This document shows positions 31,891 to 44,571 of a stretch of 64,000 bases of DNA, piece after piece. The stretch's first letter is position 1. Every line of letters starts with the position of its first letter. Under the pieces are notes generated by a model. The model was not told the DNA's origin. It ran no database searches and worked only from the letters and a program-made list of their open reading frames with translations. Location: positions 47,501,589-47,565,588 of the forward strand of contig CM047426.1 in the NCBI GenBank assembly GCA_026168455.1. Reading direction: 5' to 3'. This DNA is from Theocolax elegans (Eukaryota; Arthropoda; Insecta; Hymenoptera; Cerocephalidae). The translations under genes were made by a program, and so were the position numbers.

Positions 31891-34800
31891 TTATTTGCCG
31901 CCCGCCATGAAGGGCTCTACTTTTGAAACAAAATGACCAGGGGTTAAAGCCGATATATCTTCCGCTGATGGATTCAAAATTGACAAAGGACGAGAATTAA
32001 GACAACCTTCGATCATAGCGATCACTGTAGATAGCTCTTCGAAAGTGAGCTTAGATTCTCCTACAACTCTTTTCAAGTGGTACTTCACCGATTTAATGTT
32101 GGCTTCCCATAGTCTTACGAAGTTGGGGGCGCGAGGTGGAATATACGTCCACTCAACTCCGTCAGCAGCAATCAAAGAAGCAACATCCTGAGAAAAAACT
32201 AAAGTTTCATTGAATAGTTGACGTAATTCTGAATCAGCGCCTTTGAAAGTCGTACCATTATCAGAGTATATTAATTGACATAGGCCTCGACGTGCTGTAA
32301 ATCGTCGAAATGCAGCGAGAAATGCAGCAGAAGTGTAATCTGACACAACCTCTAAATGAACAGCTCGAACAACCAAACATATGAAAAGAGCCACGTATCC
32401 TTTATAAGATTTTTGACCTCGTCCTGGAGACGCCTTAATAAAAAAGGGACCCGCGTAATCAACTCCGGTGCAAGTGAAAGGACGAGCCGGTCGAGTGCGA
32501 ACATCAGGTAAAGGAGCCATTTGTTGCTCTAAAGTTTTTGCTTTATATCGAATACACTTTACACACTGTCTAACGATACTGCGAATAAAATTACGGCCTC
32601 GAATTATCCAAAACTGTTGCATTAAATAGCTATGTACTAATGACGGACCGCCATGTAGAGTCAATAAATGAGCCCTTTTAATTAATAAAGTACTGATATG
32701 ATTTTTGGACGGCAGAATAACACGATGCTTCTCATCTTCCGTAAGAAAAGCATTTTGCAATCTTCCACCTACACGTAATAGACCATTGGTATCGATAAAT
32801 GGTGATAATCAACGTAAGGGGCTGGAAGGAGGTACGAAACCTTTAGAACGAATAGATTGAATATCCGAAAAAAATGCAGCATTTTGTACAACACGAAGTA
32901 CTGATTGACGACCAGCAGTTAATTCTTTAGCCGATAACCAAGTGTGTCGACGAAGATTGAGTGAAAGAGAAGCATTTAAACGCCAACGTGCAATGTAAGC
33001 AAGAATTCGAACTATCTTGTCGAATGAAGAAAATTTTACAAATACTGATGAAAGCTCTTCCGGAGATGAAGATGCTGTTCCAGCAACGAAAACATTCGAT
33101 TGCCTTACCTCCAACGTAGTTTGAAGGGATATCTCTTGTGGCAAGGGCCAGGTGGAAGCTGGACCTTCTAGCCAATAAGGACCCTTCCACCAGAGTTTAG
33201 CATCGCGCAATTGATTGGGAGATAAACCTCTCGTTGCAAGGTCCTCCGGATTGTCAGCAGAACGGACATGTCTCCATACAGCTTCTGGGAGCGTCGTAAT
33301 GATGTCACTAACGCGATTAGCAACAAACGATTTCCATCGCGAAGGATGAGCTCTCAACCAAGACAAAACAACGGTGGAATCTGTCCAGCAATTTAAAGAG
33401 AAAGGCTTACAATCTAGCTTATTTAATAGATAACGAATTAATTTGACTAATAAGCTAGCTCCACACAGCTCCAGTCGAGGAAGACTAATAACTTTGATCG
33501 GAGAAACCTTGGATTTAGCTGAAATTAATTTAGAAATATTACCAGTTGTAGTGCGAACAACAATATATATCGATGCAGCAAAAGCTCGTTCAGATGCATC
33601 ACTGAAGCCGTGGATACTCCATTCAGAATCATAATTTGAACCAAACCTCCGAGAAATACGAATACTGCTTATATCAGGCAACTCTTGACGAAACGATAAC
33701 CATTCTCGTTCTGTTGCAGGTGAGACAGAATCATCCCAGTCGAAGCCTTGTAACCATAAATTCTGCAGAATGATTTTTGCTCTGATGATAATTGGTGAAA
33801 GCCAGCCGACTGGATCGTACAACTTGGCAATCTCTGATAAAATAGTTCTTTTAGTAATACGAACTGGTAAGTCGGAATGAGCAAACCGAAAGCAGAACGT
33901 ATCATACACAGGGTTCCAGCCAATACCTAGAGTCGAAACGACCGTTTGATCTTGAAAATTAACGAATTTCGTATCAACAGGCCCTAGACACGATAGAATT
34001 TTGTCATGATTAACACTCCATTTTCCGACCTGCATACCTGCTGATTGAAGAATATTAAGCAATTCATCTCGCACGACTATTGTTTCAGCAACACTATCTC
34101 CTCCAACGAAAAAAACATCCGCATAGCGATGATTGCGAAGAACCTTAGCACCGAGTGGATATTTTGAAGCTTCGTCGTTTGCCAATTGAAGAAGACAAGC
34201 ATTGGCTAAGAACGGTGCACTGGCGGTGCCATAGGTTACCGTGAGAAGACGAAAAACTTGAATGTCAGCTTCGGACGAAGAACGCCAAAGAATACGTTGC
34301 CAATCAGTGTCCGCTGAATGCATCAAGAACTGCCGAAACATCTTAACGATGTCGCAAGTGAAGACATATGGACAAAATGACCATCTGATAAGAACGGCCA
34401 GTACATCTTCCTGAAGTTTTGGTCCAAACTGAAGAAAAGAGTTCAGGGAATTACCATCAGAACGTTTTTGAGATGCATTAAAAACGACACGTAATTTTTT
34501 ACTTCCATCGGATTTAAAAACGGGATGGTGAGGTAGATAAAATAAAGGATTAGTATTTATATCATTGGGCGATACTACCTCCATGTGATGTAATGATTGA
34601 TACTCATCCATAAACATCGAATACGCTTGAAGTAAATCGGGATTTTTCTGCAGCCTTTTCTCCAACCTTGAAAAGCAACTCTCGGCAATGCTGCGTGAAT
34701 CAACCAAAGTAGGTCGTTGAATAAATGGTAATCGTACCACGAAACGACTGTCAGAATTTCGAAAATGAGTCTCTTTGAAGTGCTTATAACAAGCTTCATC

Positions 34801-35163
34801 GTCCGGCGTCATGCATTCGAGAAAAGGTACTTCTTCAATTTCCCAGAACTTGGTGAGCGCGTCTGATAATTCCTTATCGACGGTGATATGATAGGCAGCC
34901 GTTGTTGAAGTAGGTGTAGAATGACTCGTCGATATAGCGCCCATCAGAATCCAACCCAATGAGGATTGTAGAGCAACGCATGTACCAGGTAATCCTCGAT
35001 GAATGCCAGGTTGTAAAACTGCAGAATATACATCGGCGTTGAGAATGCAATCAATTCGGCCCGGTTTTCCAAAATGCGGATCAGCCAATTGTAGACCATC
35101 GAGTGCAGGCCAACCAGCAGAAGAAATTTCAGTCTTTGGTATTGTAGTTGTCAATCGCTTCAA
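31891..35163 (-). pseudogene. pol: BEL/Pao pol (RT-RNaseH-integrase), inactive
   Basis: One frame with a single TGA at 32809-32811; both halves are in the same phase. Reverse transcriptase features of Pao elements are clear (HHPVFKSDGSKKLRVVFNAS; RQFLMHSADTDWQRILW), but the catalytic box reads YADV rather than YxDD, losing the second Asp. RNase H includes GFSDASERAFAASIY. Integrase has the zinc domain (HLLTLHGG...CVKC) and catalytic Asp, Asp, Glu in GVDYAGP, YSDNGTTF and LWEANIK. It stops right after ALTPGHF, short of the usual C-terminal extension of this family. Not functional. Confidence 0.9.
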
Positions 35164-36978
35164 AACCAGGGCTGAAAATTTGAAGGAAAATTCAGTACAA
35201 TACCGAGTACAATATTAACCGATCCGCGAGAAACAACTGATTTAGCGCCACCAATTCCTGATACAACGACATTAACAGGTTTCTTGCGCAAGTTCAGCGC
35301 TTGTACAACATGTTCCGAAATAAATGACTCCTCGGCTCCGGTATCCAGCAATGCTCGAACAGCGATCGAATTGCCGTTGGGACCTTGTAGATTAACACAG
35401 GCTGTTGACAGCAAAACCTTCTGTCCACTAGCGATTGTCAGACATACAGCTGAATTGGCAGCGGGTGCGGTTGATAAGGTAGATTTTGACTGGATTGAAG
35501 TACTCTCGAGCATTTCTGATAAAGATTTAGTCTCTCGATGAAGTTTGGTGTGACGCTCTTCGCCACATACCAAGCATCTTCCTTGTGATTGACAGGAATC
35601 AATGGAGTGTCCAGCATTTAAACAGTTGTGGCACAGCTTAGCCGATTTAACGAATGCAAATCGTTCTCCTAAAGAAAATTTTGAAAATTTAGAACAATAG
35701 TTTAAAAAATGAGATGCACCACAGCAAGAACATTTAACAGAAGAACGAGATTTATATTGTTTTTGTGTAGCAACATTTGCATCAGTATGCTGCGCTCCTT
35801 TCTTCTGCCATGGTTTTCTCGCATCCTTCTGTTGCTTCTTATTGGAAGGAGGAGTAGAACAATCGGTAGACCTTTGCTCGATCTCGACCAGATCCAGTGT
35901 CCGAATACGATCTTCCAAGAAAGTTTGGATATTCTTGAACGAAGGAAAATCTGTAAGATTTTTACGTTCCACCTCCTTGGCCCAGTCAATGCGAGTTGTT
36001 GGAGCAAGTTTACTTTCGACGAAGTAGACAAAGATATCGTCCCATGAATCAACAGGCCTGTCCAAAGCTCGCAGCGAATTGATGCTTTCGTTGACCGTGT
36101 TGAGCAGTTGATTAATATGAGCTACGGATTCTTTGTCAGCAGACGGCAGCCGAGATATCGCTTGCATTTGCACTGTAAATCGTAAATACTTGTTGTCGTA
36201 TCGACGGCACAGTGTATTCCAGGCGGTTTCGAAGTTGGCACCTGTTAATTTGATTCCACGAAGTTTTTCAGCGGCTTCACCTTCTAAACAGTTAAGGGGA
36301 TGTCGGAGCTATAGCCTCTATCAAAAGCCGCTCGATCACGCGGCTTCGAATGGCGCTGTAGTCAGGTGTCGATTTCTACGATAAACGTACTTAAAACATA
36401 AATTATAAATTTTGCAACTACATAGAGCTGTTGAAAGATACTTTCCCCCCTAGCTATAACTAAAATTAAGGTAATTGTAATATTACTCTTGGCAGCAAAT
36501 GTTTATTTTTTTAAAGAAATGTGAAATACGTCTCATATTCAATGAATCTATATCTGCCGTAATGCTACACGCAACGTATTTCACATTTCTTTAAAAAAAT
36601 AAACATTTGCTGCCAAGAGTAATATTACAATTACCTTAATTTTAGTTATAGCTAGGGGGGAAAGTATCTTTCAACAGCTCTATGTAGTTGCAAAATTTAT
36701 AATTTATGTTTTAAGTACGTTTATCGTAGAAATCGACACCTGACTACAGCGCCATTCGAAGCCGCGAGATCGAGCGGCTTTTGATGGAGGCTATAGCTCC
36801 GACATCCCCTTAAGCAAATGTTGGAACTTGATAACAGAATCCATGGAAGTATCATTCAGGATGAGTGACGTGACTTTTCCTTGAAACGTTCCCATTCGCG
36901 CTGATGTCCGTCAAAATGAGGTAATTTCAGCTTTTCCAAGACAGCTTGAGTAAAAGCTGTCGTTGCACCTTGCGCCAT
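35160..36978 (-). pseudogene. gag: BEL/Pao gag and protease, interrupted
   Basis: A likely start codon is at 36978-36976 (MAQGATTAF...). A capsid-type beginning (LPHFDGHQREWERFKEK) is followed by a one-base shift near 36875. A TTAA-flanked MITE then splits the gene (36296-36809). Downstream are three cysteine knuckles (CSCCGASHF..YC, CHNCLNAGHSIDSC, CLVCGEERH) and an aspartic protease site ALLDTGAE. Another one-base shift near 35165-35190 separates it from pol. In intact BEL elements gag and pol form one frame, so each break is damage. Confidence 0.88.
36296..36809. mobile_element. TTAA-flanked foldback MITE, GGGGATGTCGGA ends, inside BEL gag
   Basis: A 514-bp palindrome with ends GGGGATGTCGGAGCTATAGC and its inverse, flanked by TTAA on both sides (36292-36295 and 36810-36813). 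Deleting the element plus one TTAA restores reading of the gag frame across the junction, so the empty site is a single TTAA. TTAA duplication is typical of piggyBac and Kolobok superfamilies. No transposase. Confidence 0.88.
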
Positions 36979-37327
36979 TCCTCCCGATGTCGTCGGTTGC
37001 CTATCCGCCGCCCTCAGGGTTTTAATTCGTTAACACATAAAGATGTGGTGATATGGGGGGCAGGTATCCTTTTGACCTTGAAATACCTCCCCTTCTTGCT
37101 TGCCTTGCCGATTATTAAATTAATGCTAAAACTTTTACATTTATTTTATTGTTTTTTTTTATTTTCACTGTTTATTGGTTTTATTGCACTTTTACACAGT
37201 CCGAAGAAAAGCGAAGGTCACTGCACTTTTCACTGTCTGAAGGAAAACAAATAGTTTGCACTTTCCACTGCAGGTATAAATTAAGTGTTGCACTGTAGAA
37301 GTCGAATTTATAAAAAGTTAAATCGAT

Positions 37328-37346
37328 AATCCGGCTCGAAGGACCA
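37328..37346 (-). other. Primer-binding site of BEL element, tRNA-Tyr type
   Basis: On the minus strand TGGTCCTTCGAGCCGGATT lies 7 bases inside the 5' LTR. It is complementary to the 3' end of tRNA-Tyr including CCA (from memory). Confidence 0.7.
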
Positions 37347-37353
37347 AAAATTA

Positions 37354-37730
37354 TGTTCGTTTATTTTATAAATGAAACACATTCGGGTTACGTCAAAATA
37401 TAAATTTTGTATAGTTTATTACTCCTACAAGTTACAATAAAACAATTGATTAATTTAAACAAATGATGATACTCGCTTTGCTAGGACACGTGTACTTTGT
37501 CCTTTGGCGTTTCACGGGAGCTCGTGGTTTCTCGGCGGGCCAGCGCGCAACTGGTTCATAGCGCGAGATGCGATCGCGAGCAAGCACGAAAAGCCGCGAC
37601 GAGCTTAGACAATAGCCGCCGGAATGCGAGGGGAAGAAAAAATGTCTCTTTTCACGCGATGACTTTGACGCGTTAACCAAAGTCGTGGCTTTCTACAGCT
37701 CGTCTAAAATTTATACAGACGGCGTGAACA
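37354..37730 (-). repeat. 5' LTR of the BEL element
   Basis: 377 bp, paired with 31253-31624. On the minus strand begins TGTTCACGCC and ends CGAACA. Followed outside by ATTAT. Confidence 0.92.
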
Positions 37731-37735
37731 ATTAT

Positions 37736-39215
37736 ATTTTTTTAAGTATACATTATATTAGCGATAAAATTCTAAAAAAACTCAAGAACAAATTTTTTTC
37801 TCAAATTTTGGTGTTTTTTGTTTACATTGGTCTTATCATTTTTGCTTTAAATGTGGCCAAAATTTTGACAAGGGATTCTGACAGCAGAAAATCTTACGTC
37901 ACAATGTCTAGAAGCAATAGTACATTGTGTACCAACTGAAATGAACTGTGAAAACTCACCCTCGGGCCAGAATCCCCAATTTTGTGCCCGTGGTGCACAT
38001 ACTATTTTCTGTCCGAAAGGGTGAAAAATGCTTTAAAAAAAGCAGGCGGGAATCGGCCATTTTGCGCCCGAAAAAACGGGCGCAAAAACGCATTTTGCGC
38101 CCGCGCGGGCAGAAAATTTTTTTTTAACACGAACGAATTTCGCGTTTTTGCCCCCTAAAAATAGGGTCTAAAGTATCCCTTTAGCAACCGGCGGGCGCAA
38201 AAGTACTTTTTGTTGGTAATATATAGCTATAATTAAACAATGATTCATGGCAGCCCAAAAATTTCGCTGATCTATCAATATAGAAAGATGTGAAAAAATT
38301 CGCAAAATATCTTCAAAGAATACACAACATGATTACAGACGTTTTTTTCGATAAATTGAATTCTTCGTTTAATAAAAAATAAATCATTTCTCTATTTTTT
38401 AGGGTTTACATCCCGTTCCATGAATGTTTTAGCCACTACATAATTAAGCAATCAGTGAATCAGTTATAGGTAGCTGGTAAGTAAAATCTACTTTTTATAC
38501 TTCTACGGAGGTTACAACAATTTTAAAGTTTTGCAGTTGAAACAATTTATTAAAATATTCAACATTATCAATATATTATAAGTATATAAGTTATTTACAA
38601 TGAAAACTAATAATAAGTATAATTTAAATCAAAATATTATTTACCTTTTTTCAATGATTTTATAGATTTGAGGTTAAGAGTATTAATTTTATAGGTTTTA
38701 ACAAGTTTTTTATCAATATTTTAAACGTTACAACAAGTTTCTATTAATTTTCAGATGTTGCGGGTATTTTTATCATTTTAATGATTTGGTGTTGGAAGTA
38801 TATGTGTTAAATATTAAAAATAAGGTGTTTTATTAATTTTGAAATGTTGAGATTATCGACGTTATTTTAATAGTATAATGGTTTGAGGTTAAGAACATCT
38901 ATTTTGTAGGTTATAGCTAGGATAGGTGACCTAATTAAAATTAATATAATACAATTGTAGTACATTATTATTATTATTAGTAAATTAATATAATACAAAA
39001 AATTGTAGTATTATTTATTTGTCTGCTTCGTCGTTAGAAGTTTGTCATGGGCGAATAAGGAAGTCTGATTATCTAACTTGGACTCAAAATGCGCGCCGTT
39101 GTCTATCTAGTAATGGCTACATAGGGAAGCCTAAACATGCCCTCGCTACTTAGTCATTCCTCGTGTGCAACATTTCTAATCAGAATGCTTTCTATTCCTT
39201 GTAGAATTTCAATTA
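37736..39215. other. Intergenic sequence with a GC-rich hairpin
   Basis: Mostly AT-rich. At 38061-38086 TTTGCGCCCG and CGGGCGCAAA are separated by six A, a perfect 10-bp hairpin; CATTTTGCGCCCG is repeated just before and after. No gene recognised. Confidence 0.4.
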
Positions 39216-39217
39216 TA

Positions 39218-39435
39218 AGTTTACTTAAGTATTAACTTAAGTACTATCTGAAGTATTGACTTAAGTATTTATTTAAGTATTGACTTAAGTATTGACTTAA
39301 GTATTTACATAAGTATTGACTTAAGTATTGACTTAAGTATATTGACTTATGCATTTACTTAAGTATTTACTTAAGTATTTACTTCAGTATTTTTTTAAGT
39401 ATTTTTAAGCATTTACTGAAGCATTTACTTAAGTT
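39218..39435 (+). repeat. 12-nt degenerate minisatellite
   Basis: About 17 copies of a unit close to TATT(G/T)ACTTAAG with substitutions and small indels. The embedded CTTAAG makes each unit locally palindromic. Scattered ACTTAAG motifs continue to about 39600. Confidence 0.85.
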
Positions 39436-40660
39436 CGAGTGGAATGCCTAAAATAAAAACTAAAAAATTTCTAAGTAATTACTTAAGATTCAACTTAAGA
39501 AGAACTTGAGCAGCAAGTCCAAATACAAAATATAAAAAAATTGGTTAATTCCTAAGTAACTTCTTAAGTGTTGACTAAAGTAAATATGCTTAAGTATTAC
39601 TAAAAGCATCAGAGATGTTCAATTGTTTATTTCAAACGCCTTCTGATTGGTGGGAATTTTTTAAAATCCTCGCTTGTGATTGGTGGGAGATTTGTCCTCT
39701 GGGAGAAATGTCTATGACCCTTCGGTTTTAACTGAGCATTTCCAACAGAAAATATTGCAAAAGTCTGATGGAAGTCTTGCTAACATCTTGAAAAAGTATT
39801 ACGAAATTCTAGCGGAAGTGTAGCAGAAATCTGGCATAAGTTTTTTCTCTTTTTATCCAAATAAAAATTTTACAATCTATAAATTTTGTATAATTATACG
39901 AGTGTGTTAATAATAGAAACTGGCCATAATAATAAAAAATACGGTTTAAATTAACTATAAGGAATGCCGATGTGATTCGATTAATATACTACTTATTTAA
40001 AAAAATCCGATTGTTTAAATGTATCGGATTTTTCTCATAATTTTAGTATTTATTTATTAAGCCATTTTTTTGGTATATTTAGAGTTTATTTTATATTATA
40101 TAAAGCACTAGTTAGATGTATAAATACAAAATATTTAGAAGTACATCTTACGCGCGACAAAAACGTTGTAAGACTAAAAACACGTACAAGTTTTAATCCG
40201 TTAAATTATTTTTCTAATTATCTTCCTTGCTACCAAATAAAAAATTCTGTATTTATTATAACATTATTATTACATTTTTTGAATATTAAATTGAAGATAT
40301 ATCAATAGATTAATCAATATCTTATAGTAGAAATCAGAATATAAGAAATAGCTGGGAAATTAATAAATGGACAGCGAAAATGGTTAGGTATTGACTCCCG
40401 ATGAAACGCTTTTTCGCCCATTTTTTGCACATTTATCGGAATGAGCATAGCCACCAAACATAAAGTATTCATTTCTGGGTAATGTTCTAAACAAAATGCG
40501 AAGCATGTTGTGAAATTTGATCCCTTTTACCATTTCCGATCGAGTCCGACGATTGTTTAATTGCGTCGTACAGACACTCATTTTCAAGATATTTTAACTT
40601 TTGTAAATTAATCACCATATTGATCCGAAACATTTTTGCAGCCTTGTTCATAGCCTAATT
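39436..40660. other. Intergenic, no gene supported
   Basis: AT-rich. TTGCAAAAGTCTGATGGAAG-type phrases at 39755-39840 resemble those near 17650. A minus-strand frame at 40384-40587 (MSVCTTQLNNRRTRSE... FMFGGYAHSDKC) looks somewhat protein-like but I cannot assign it. Confidence 0.3.
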
Positions 40661-40756
40661 ATAGATAATTTAAAGCGCCTCTTCTTTTATTTTTTTACAT
40701 AGTGATTTATTTTATTATCATAATTAATCAACAAAAATTAAGTATATGGGAACCCC
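40661..40756. repeat. Relic of the MITE family seen at 48101-48461
   Basis: AGCGCCTCTTCTTTTAT...AATTAATCAACAAAAATTAAGTAT.GGGAACCCC resembles the right arm of the TTAA-flanked element ending at 48461. Only this part is recognisable, and the TTAA flank is lost. Confidence 0.45.
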
Positions 40757-40902
40757 TAAATAAAAAGTACTGCAGCTTGCAGAATTTTTAACAAAACAGC
40801 GCCTAAATATGGCAAGTCTATTTCTTTGTCTGGTTAAATATTTATAAAATTATTACTTTAGATTTTTATGAATCTTAATAATTTGTCAGTTATGATTAAC
40901 TA

Positions 40903-41177
40903 CACTGAGAGAAAGGAATACTTGAGACAAATGACGTTTCTTAACTGTTAAGATCTGATGACTTAAATATGGGCAAATATGAATATTTCTTTACAGTTAT
41001 GTATTATTTCAATCAGTTCTTAACAGTTAAACTTTCATTCGTTTCTATTAACGTAAAATCTTAACAGTTAAGAACTAAGCGTTATTACTTAAGAAATATC
41101 ATTGTATGACAAGTCAATGTCAATTTATAGCAACAAATGCACGATTACTTTCTCACAAATATTTCTTTCTCTCAGTG
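40903..41177. mobile_element. TA-flanked MITE, CACTGAGAGAAA ends
   Basis: A 275-bp element with inverted ends CACTGAGAGAAA and TTTCTCTCAGTG, flanked by TA (40901-40902 and 41178-41179). Internal palindromic CTTAACAGTTAAG motifs recur. The ends resemble those of the MITE at 53963-54664 (CACGGAGAGAAATA). Confidence 0.75.
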
Positions 41178-41179
41178 TA

Positions 41180-42141
41180 TATACATCGTATGATTAATTA
41201 TTTCAGAAGCACTGTATGTGATATACATATCGCCTTAATATATATGTCATATATATGTACTTGAATACATATATTGTATATTATATTCTTGCTAAAAAAA
41301 TTATTTTGATTTTGTCTTTATTATTTAGTATTATTTATTTATAAAAGAAATAATACTTTTGGTAGGATTTTCAATACTTCAATATCGTAGCCAATCGTTA
41401 CACTGATCTGAATAAAAAACTAGTGCAAAATATTTTTCTTTATAAATATTTACTCTAAAAATTTTAACATAGACTCCACTATCACAAAAAGTTTATGTAG
41501 TAACAGTAATAATTATTATTATTTATTCAATGCTTATCATTAATTTTCTGCTGCTATTTAGTTCTTTAAATACAAATTTATTTTGTCAAGTGCATGCATA
41601 TTACTATTACTTGTTATCAATAATTGTTGTGATGCACTTTATTTGATTTTCATATAATTTTTATTATTTCAAACCACTGTCAAATTAAACATTTAATGAA
41701 CGATGACACGTAAAATTGTGAAATTTTTTTATAATAAATGGCTTGATTTATTTATATAGCATTGCAGCAAATTAAATTAAAGTTTTTTAATAAGCATTTG
41801 TACTTATAAATAAACAAATTTTATATAAAAGAGTGTGATCAATGGATTGAGGTTAGGATACATATTAATACATCAATAATAGAATGTAGAAATGCAAAAA
41901 TTTAGTTGAAAGTTTTGTATCAAAATATATTTGTGCATGGACAAGATGACATTTTTTACACGTAATAAAGTACCTAGTAATATAGTTATTTATTTCTTAA
42001 TACAGCTGCACATTCTACTTTTAACAGATAAACGTTTTGACGTTCATACATCTTAATACTACGTGCAGAAACCCATTTTAATACTTATCCCACATACGGA
42101 AACGCGCTCACAAAACTTACATACTCACACATGTATGTATG

Positions 42142-42182
<41 letters not shown>

Positions 42183-43497
42183 TTATATATATACGCATTT
42201 ATATATATATACACATTTATATATATTTATATTCACATATGTGTCGTTCACATGCAATACTTAATAGATGAGCAAATTAATTATGAAGCCCGCTTCATAC
42301 ATTATTGTAAGTTGAGAGAAAATGATTGTCGTTATATCAATTTTTTATATTTTTCACTTTTTATGTTAAAGTACTGCAAATTAGCTACATAAAATTATTT
42401 TAGACAGTTTACAATTGTACATTCGCACTCATTTTTGCTTACTGTCGCCACAAACTTTTGCTGATTATGCTTCGTCCTCATTCTTTATGATTCTTGCTAT
42501 TTAGAAAGACGTTACATTTATGGTCAGATTTCTACTAGGGATATATATATATATATATATGATATCCACATAAAAAAATTTTACTTCTAAATTTGTATAT
42601 ATTTATACGTGTATGTGCGTGCATGGGTTCTTTAATATAATAAAGTTATTAATAGCTCATTTAAAGGTATGTATCAGAAGAAATAAAGAATATAAGAAAA
42701 CTGTAAAAGAGAAAAATAATGTTCTTAATTTTTTTCTTACATTCAATGATCTGTACGATTATAACAGAAAAATGACAAAATCCCAATAAATAATTCCCCA
42801 TTTTTATTTAAAATTTACTACATTATTGCACATACCTATTTCATAAATTTTATTACTATATTTTTCTTTGTTTATACTGTGTTAATATAGTTTGCTTCAT
42901 ATAAAATATGCCGATAAGAGAAGATTATAATAATGAAGGAACGAAGCAAAAGTTTAGCAGAAAAAGATATCCATACTCATGTATTTTAATTGATGTAGAA
43001 TAAACTGTGCAAAAATTCAAATAAGAAATAAAAAAAGTAAATTGATCACTTTATATCATAAGTTTCTAATCAAGATTTTTTAATATTTTACAAATATTAA
43101 ATAGATATACATAATAACAAGAAAATTTGTAGCTGTATTAATTATTCATATTGTATATCGTAATAAATTACACAATTTGTCTTTTTACTTTGTATCTAGA
43201 TTACTTAATAAAAGTAATTTCAGCAAAAAATGATATAGTGTTCATTATAATGCACTTGGCATGTACAAATACTTTCTTCTTAATATTTTATTTTTACATA
43301 TTTTATCACTTTAACAATTTCCTTCTGCTTTGTTCAACTACCATTTTCCTATTTTTTTTCTTAGTTTTATATCTTTGAAAAGCAATAACAAGAAATATAG
43401 TTTTTAAAACAATATCATACAGACATACACAGCCGGACTTTTTTTTTTAGTTATAACATTCTCACCGGCCAAATATAATGTTTATTTGAGGTTTATG
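41180..43497. other. Intergenic region downstream of slbo
   Basis: AT-rich with simple repeats; no gene recognised. Its right edge should contain the slbo 3' UTR: on the minus strand an AATAAA lies at 43486-43481, just after the stop, and more poly(A) signals lie further on. Confidence 0.4.
42145..42180. repeat. (TA)n microsatellite
   Basis: Follows (TG/TA) repeats ATGTATGTATGTA. A further short TA tract lies at 42541-42561. Confidence 0.9.
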
Positions 43498-44571
43498 CTA
43501 TATTGGTGGACCGCCTACATGCTGCTGAAATTGGTCTATATGCCTGGAGATTTCGCGTTGCAGTTGCTCTGGAAGAACTCCTACACTGCTAAACAGTGAT
43601 CGAAGTACATTAAGTTCTTCCGAAAGAATTTCAACCTTCTTTCTAAGCACATCGTTCTCTTTGACTAGGTGCTTTACACGCTCCTCAGTTTCTCGTGAAC
43701 GTACTTTTGCTTTTTCGCGGCTTTTTCGAACCGCAATATTATTACGCTCCCTACGTCTTCTGTATTCGTCACTTGCCTTATCAACTGATTTTGACTGTTT
43801 TCGAGTAGTGACTGGTGCTCCAGTAACCCCAGTTGTATTTGTGTGATGCTGCTGATGTGATATAACTGGTTTAATACCTGCTCGGCTCTGATGTTGATGC
43901 TGCTGTTGATGAACCGAATGGGTACCTGACACTGTTGTTGGTGTAAGCGTTGTGAAAGTTGGACCTCCGTTAGCAAATGGACCACCTGGCCCAGTCGATG
44001 AATTATATCCACTAGGTGTATATTGTTGACAATGCCTCCGATAATCTGCTGGATCAAGAGGCTCTTCTTTTATACTAGGTGACTCACTACTTGAACTGTT
44101 ACTATCGCTACAACTATTACTCCCATGATGATAACTTGCAGCACTATGAACGGGTTGAGGCATATAAGCAAGAGCTGCACCGCGTGTATATCCAGTTCCG
44201 TTGTTGCCACCAGGCACTCGACTATGTTTTCCAGATCCATTACTTGCGCTAAGCATGTCTAGTAAACCATCATTAAAATGTGAATCGTCAATAAGATGCT
44301 GCAAATCCAATGAAATTTCGGGTGTATTAAGGTCAGTGAGCTCGCCCGCTGCTGCGCAGTGCTCTGCATACTGTTGGTGAAGAGTAGCTTTTGAAGCTGA
44401 TACTTTACTTACACCATTTGTTTGTTGATTATGATTTACCTGAAGATTCGAATTATTGTTAGTAGTATTACCAGATTGTCCTATAAGCTGTCCAGACTTT
44501 TTCAGATCGTTCTGTATTTGCTGCTGTCCCACTTGATGGGATTGTGTGTCGTACATGTTTGGTGACTCCAT
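43498..44571 (-). CDS. slbo: CCAAT/enhancer-binding protein (slow border cells type), bZIP factor
   Basis: A single-exon gene of 357 codons. The only upstream in-frame extension begins with GTG, so the start is the ATG at 44571-44569 (MESPNMYD), which has a strong GCCATGG context. The N-terminal half is Gln/Ser/Gly-rich with an acidic segment ([24 protein letters not shown]) expected of a C/EBP activation domain, then an [12 protein letters not shown] motif (a sumoylation-type KEEP). The C-terminus holds the basic region ([20 protein letters not shown]) and a leucine zipper ([29 protein letters not shown]). The protein should dimerise and bind CCAAT-type sites in the nucleus. In Drosophila the gene controls border-cell migration. 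It is the one clear intact host gene here. Confidence 0.95.
   Translation of the reverse strand: MESPNMYDTQSHQVGQQQIQNDLKKSGQLIGQSGNTTNNNSNLQVNHNQQTNGVSKVSASKATLHQQYAEHCAAAGELTDLNTPEISLDLQHLIDDSHFNDGLLDMLSASNGSGKHSRVPGGNNGTGYTRGAALAYMPQPVHSAASYHHGSNSCSDSNSSSSESPSIKEEPLDPADYRRHCQQYTPSGYNSSTGPGGPFANGGPTFTTLTPTTVSGTHSVHQQQHQHQSRAGIKPVISHQQHHTNTTGVTGAPVTTRKQSKSVDKASDEYRRRRERNNIAVRKSREKAKVRSRETEERVKHLVKENDVLRKKVEILSEELNVLRSLFSSVGVLPEQLQREISRHIDQFQQHVGGPPI

Larger units (their letters stand above)
31253..37730 (-). mobile_element. BEL/Pao LTR retrotransposon, decayed
   Basis: LTRs at 31253-31624 and 37354-37730 begin TGTTC and end GAACA and are flanked by ATTAT on both sides (31248-31252 and 37731-37735). 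A tRNA-Tyr type PBS, a gag with zinc knuckles and a Pao-type protease-RT-RNaseH-integrase are present. Lesions: frameshifts in gag and at the gag-pol join, a TTAA-flanked MITE in gag, a nonsense codon, a damaged RT active site and a shortened integrase C-terminus. Confidence 0.93.

Noticed and set aside
39218..39435. A CRISPR array
   Set aside because: No constant repeat with unique spacers; it is a contiguous degenerate 12-nt tandem repeat in an insect genome.
42063..42392. A 109-residue open frame
   Set aside because: Its core is a translated TA microsatellite.
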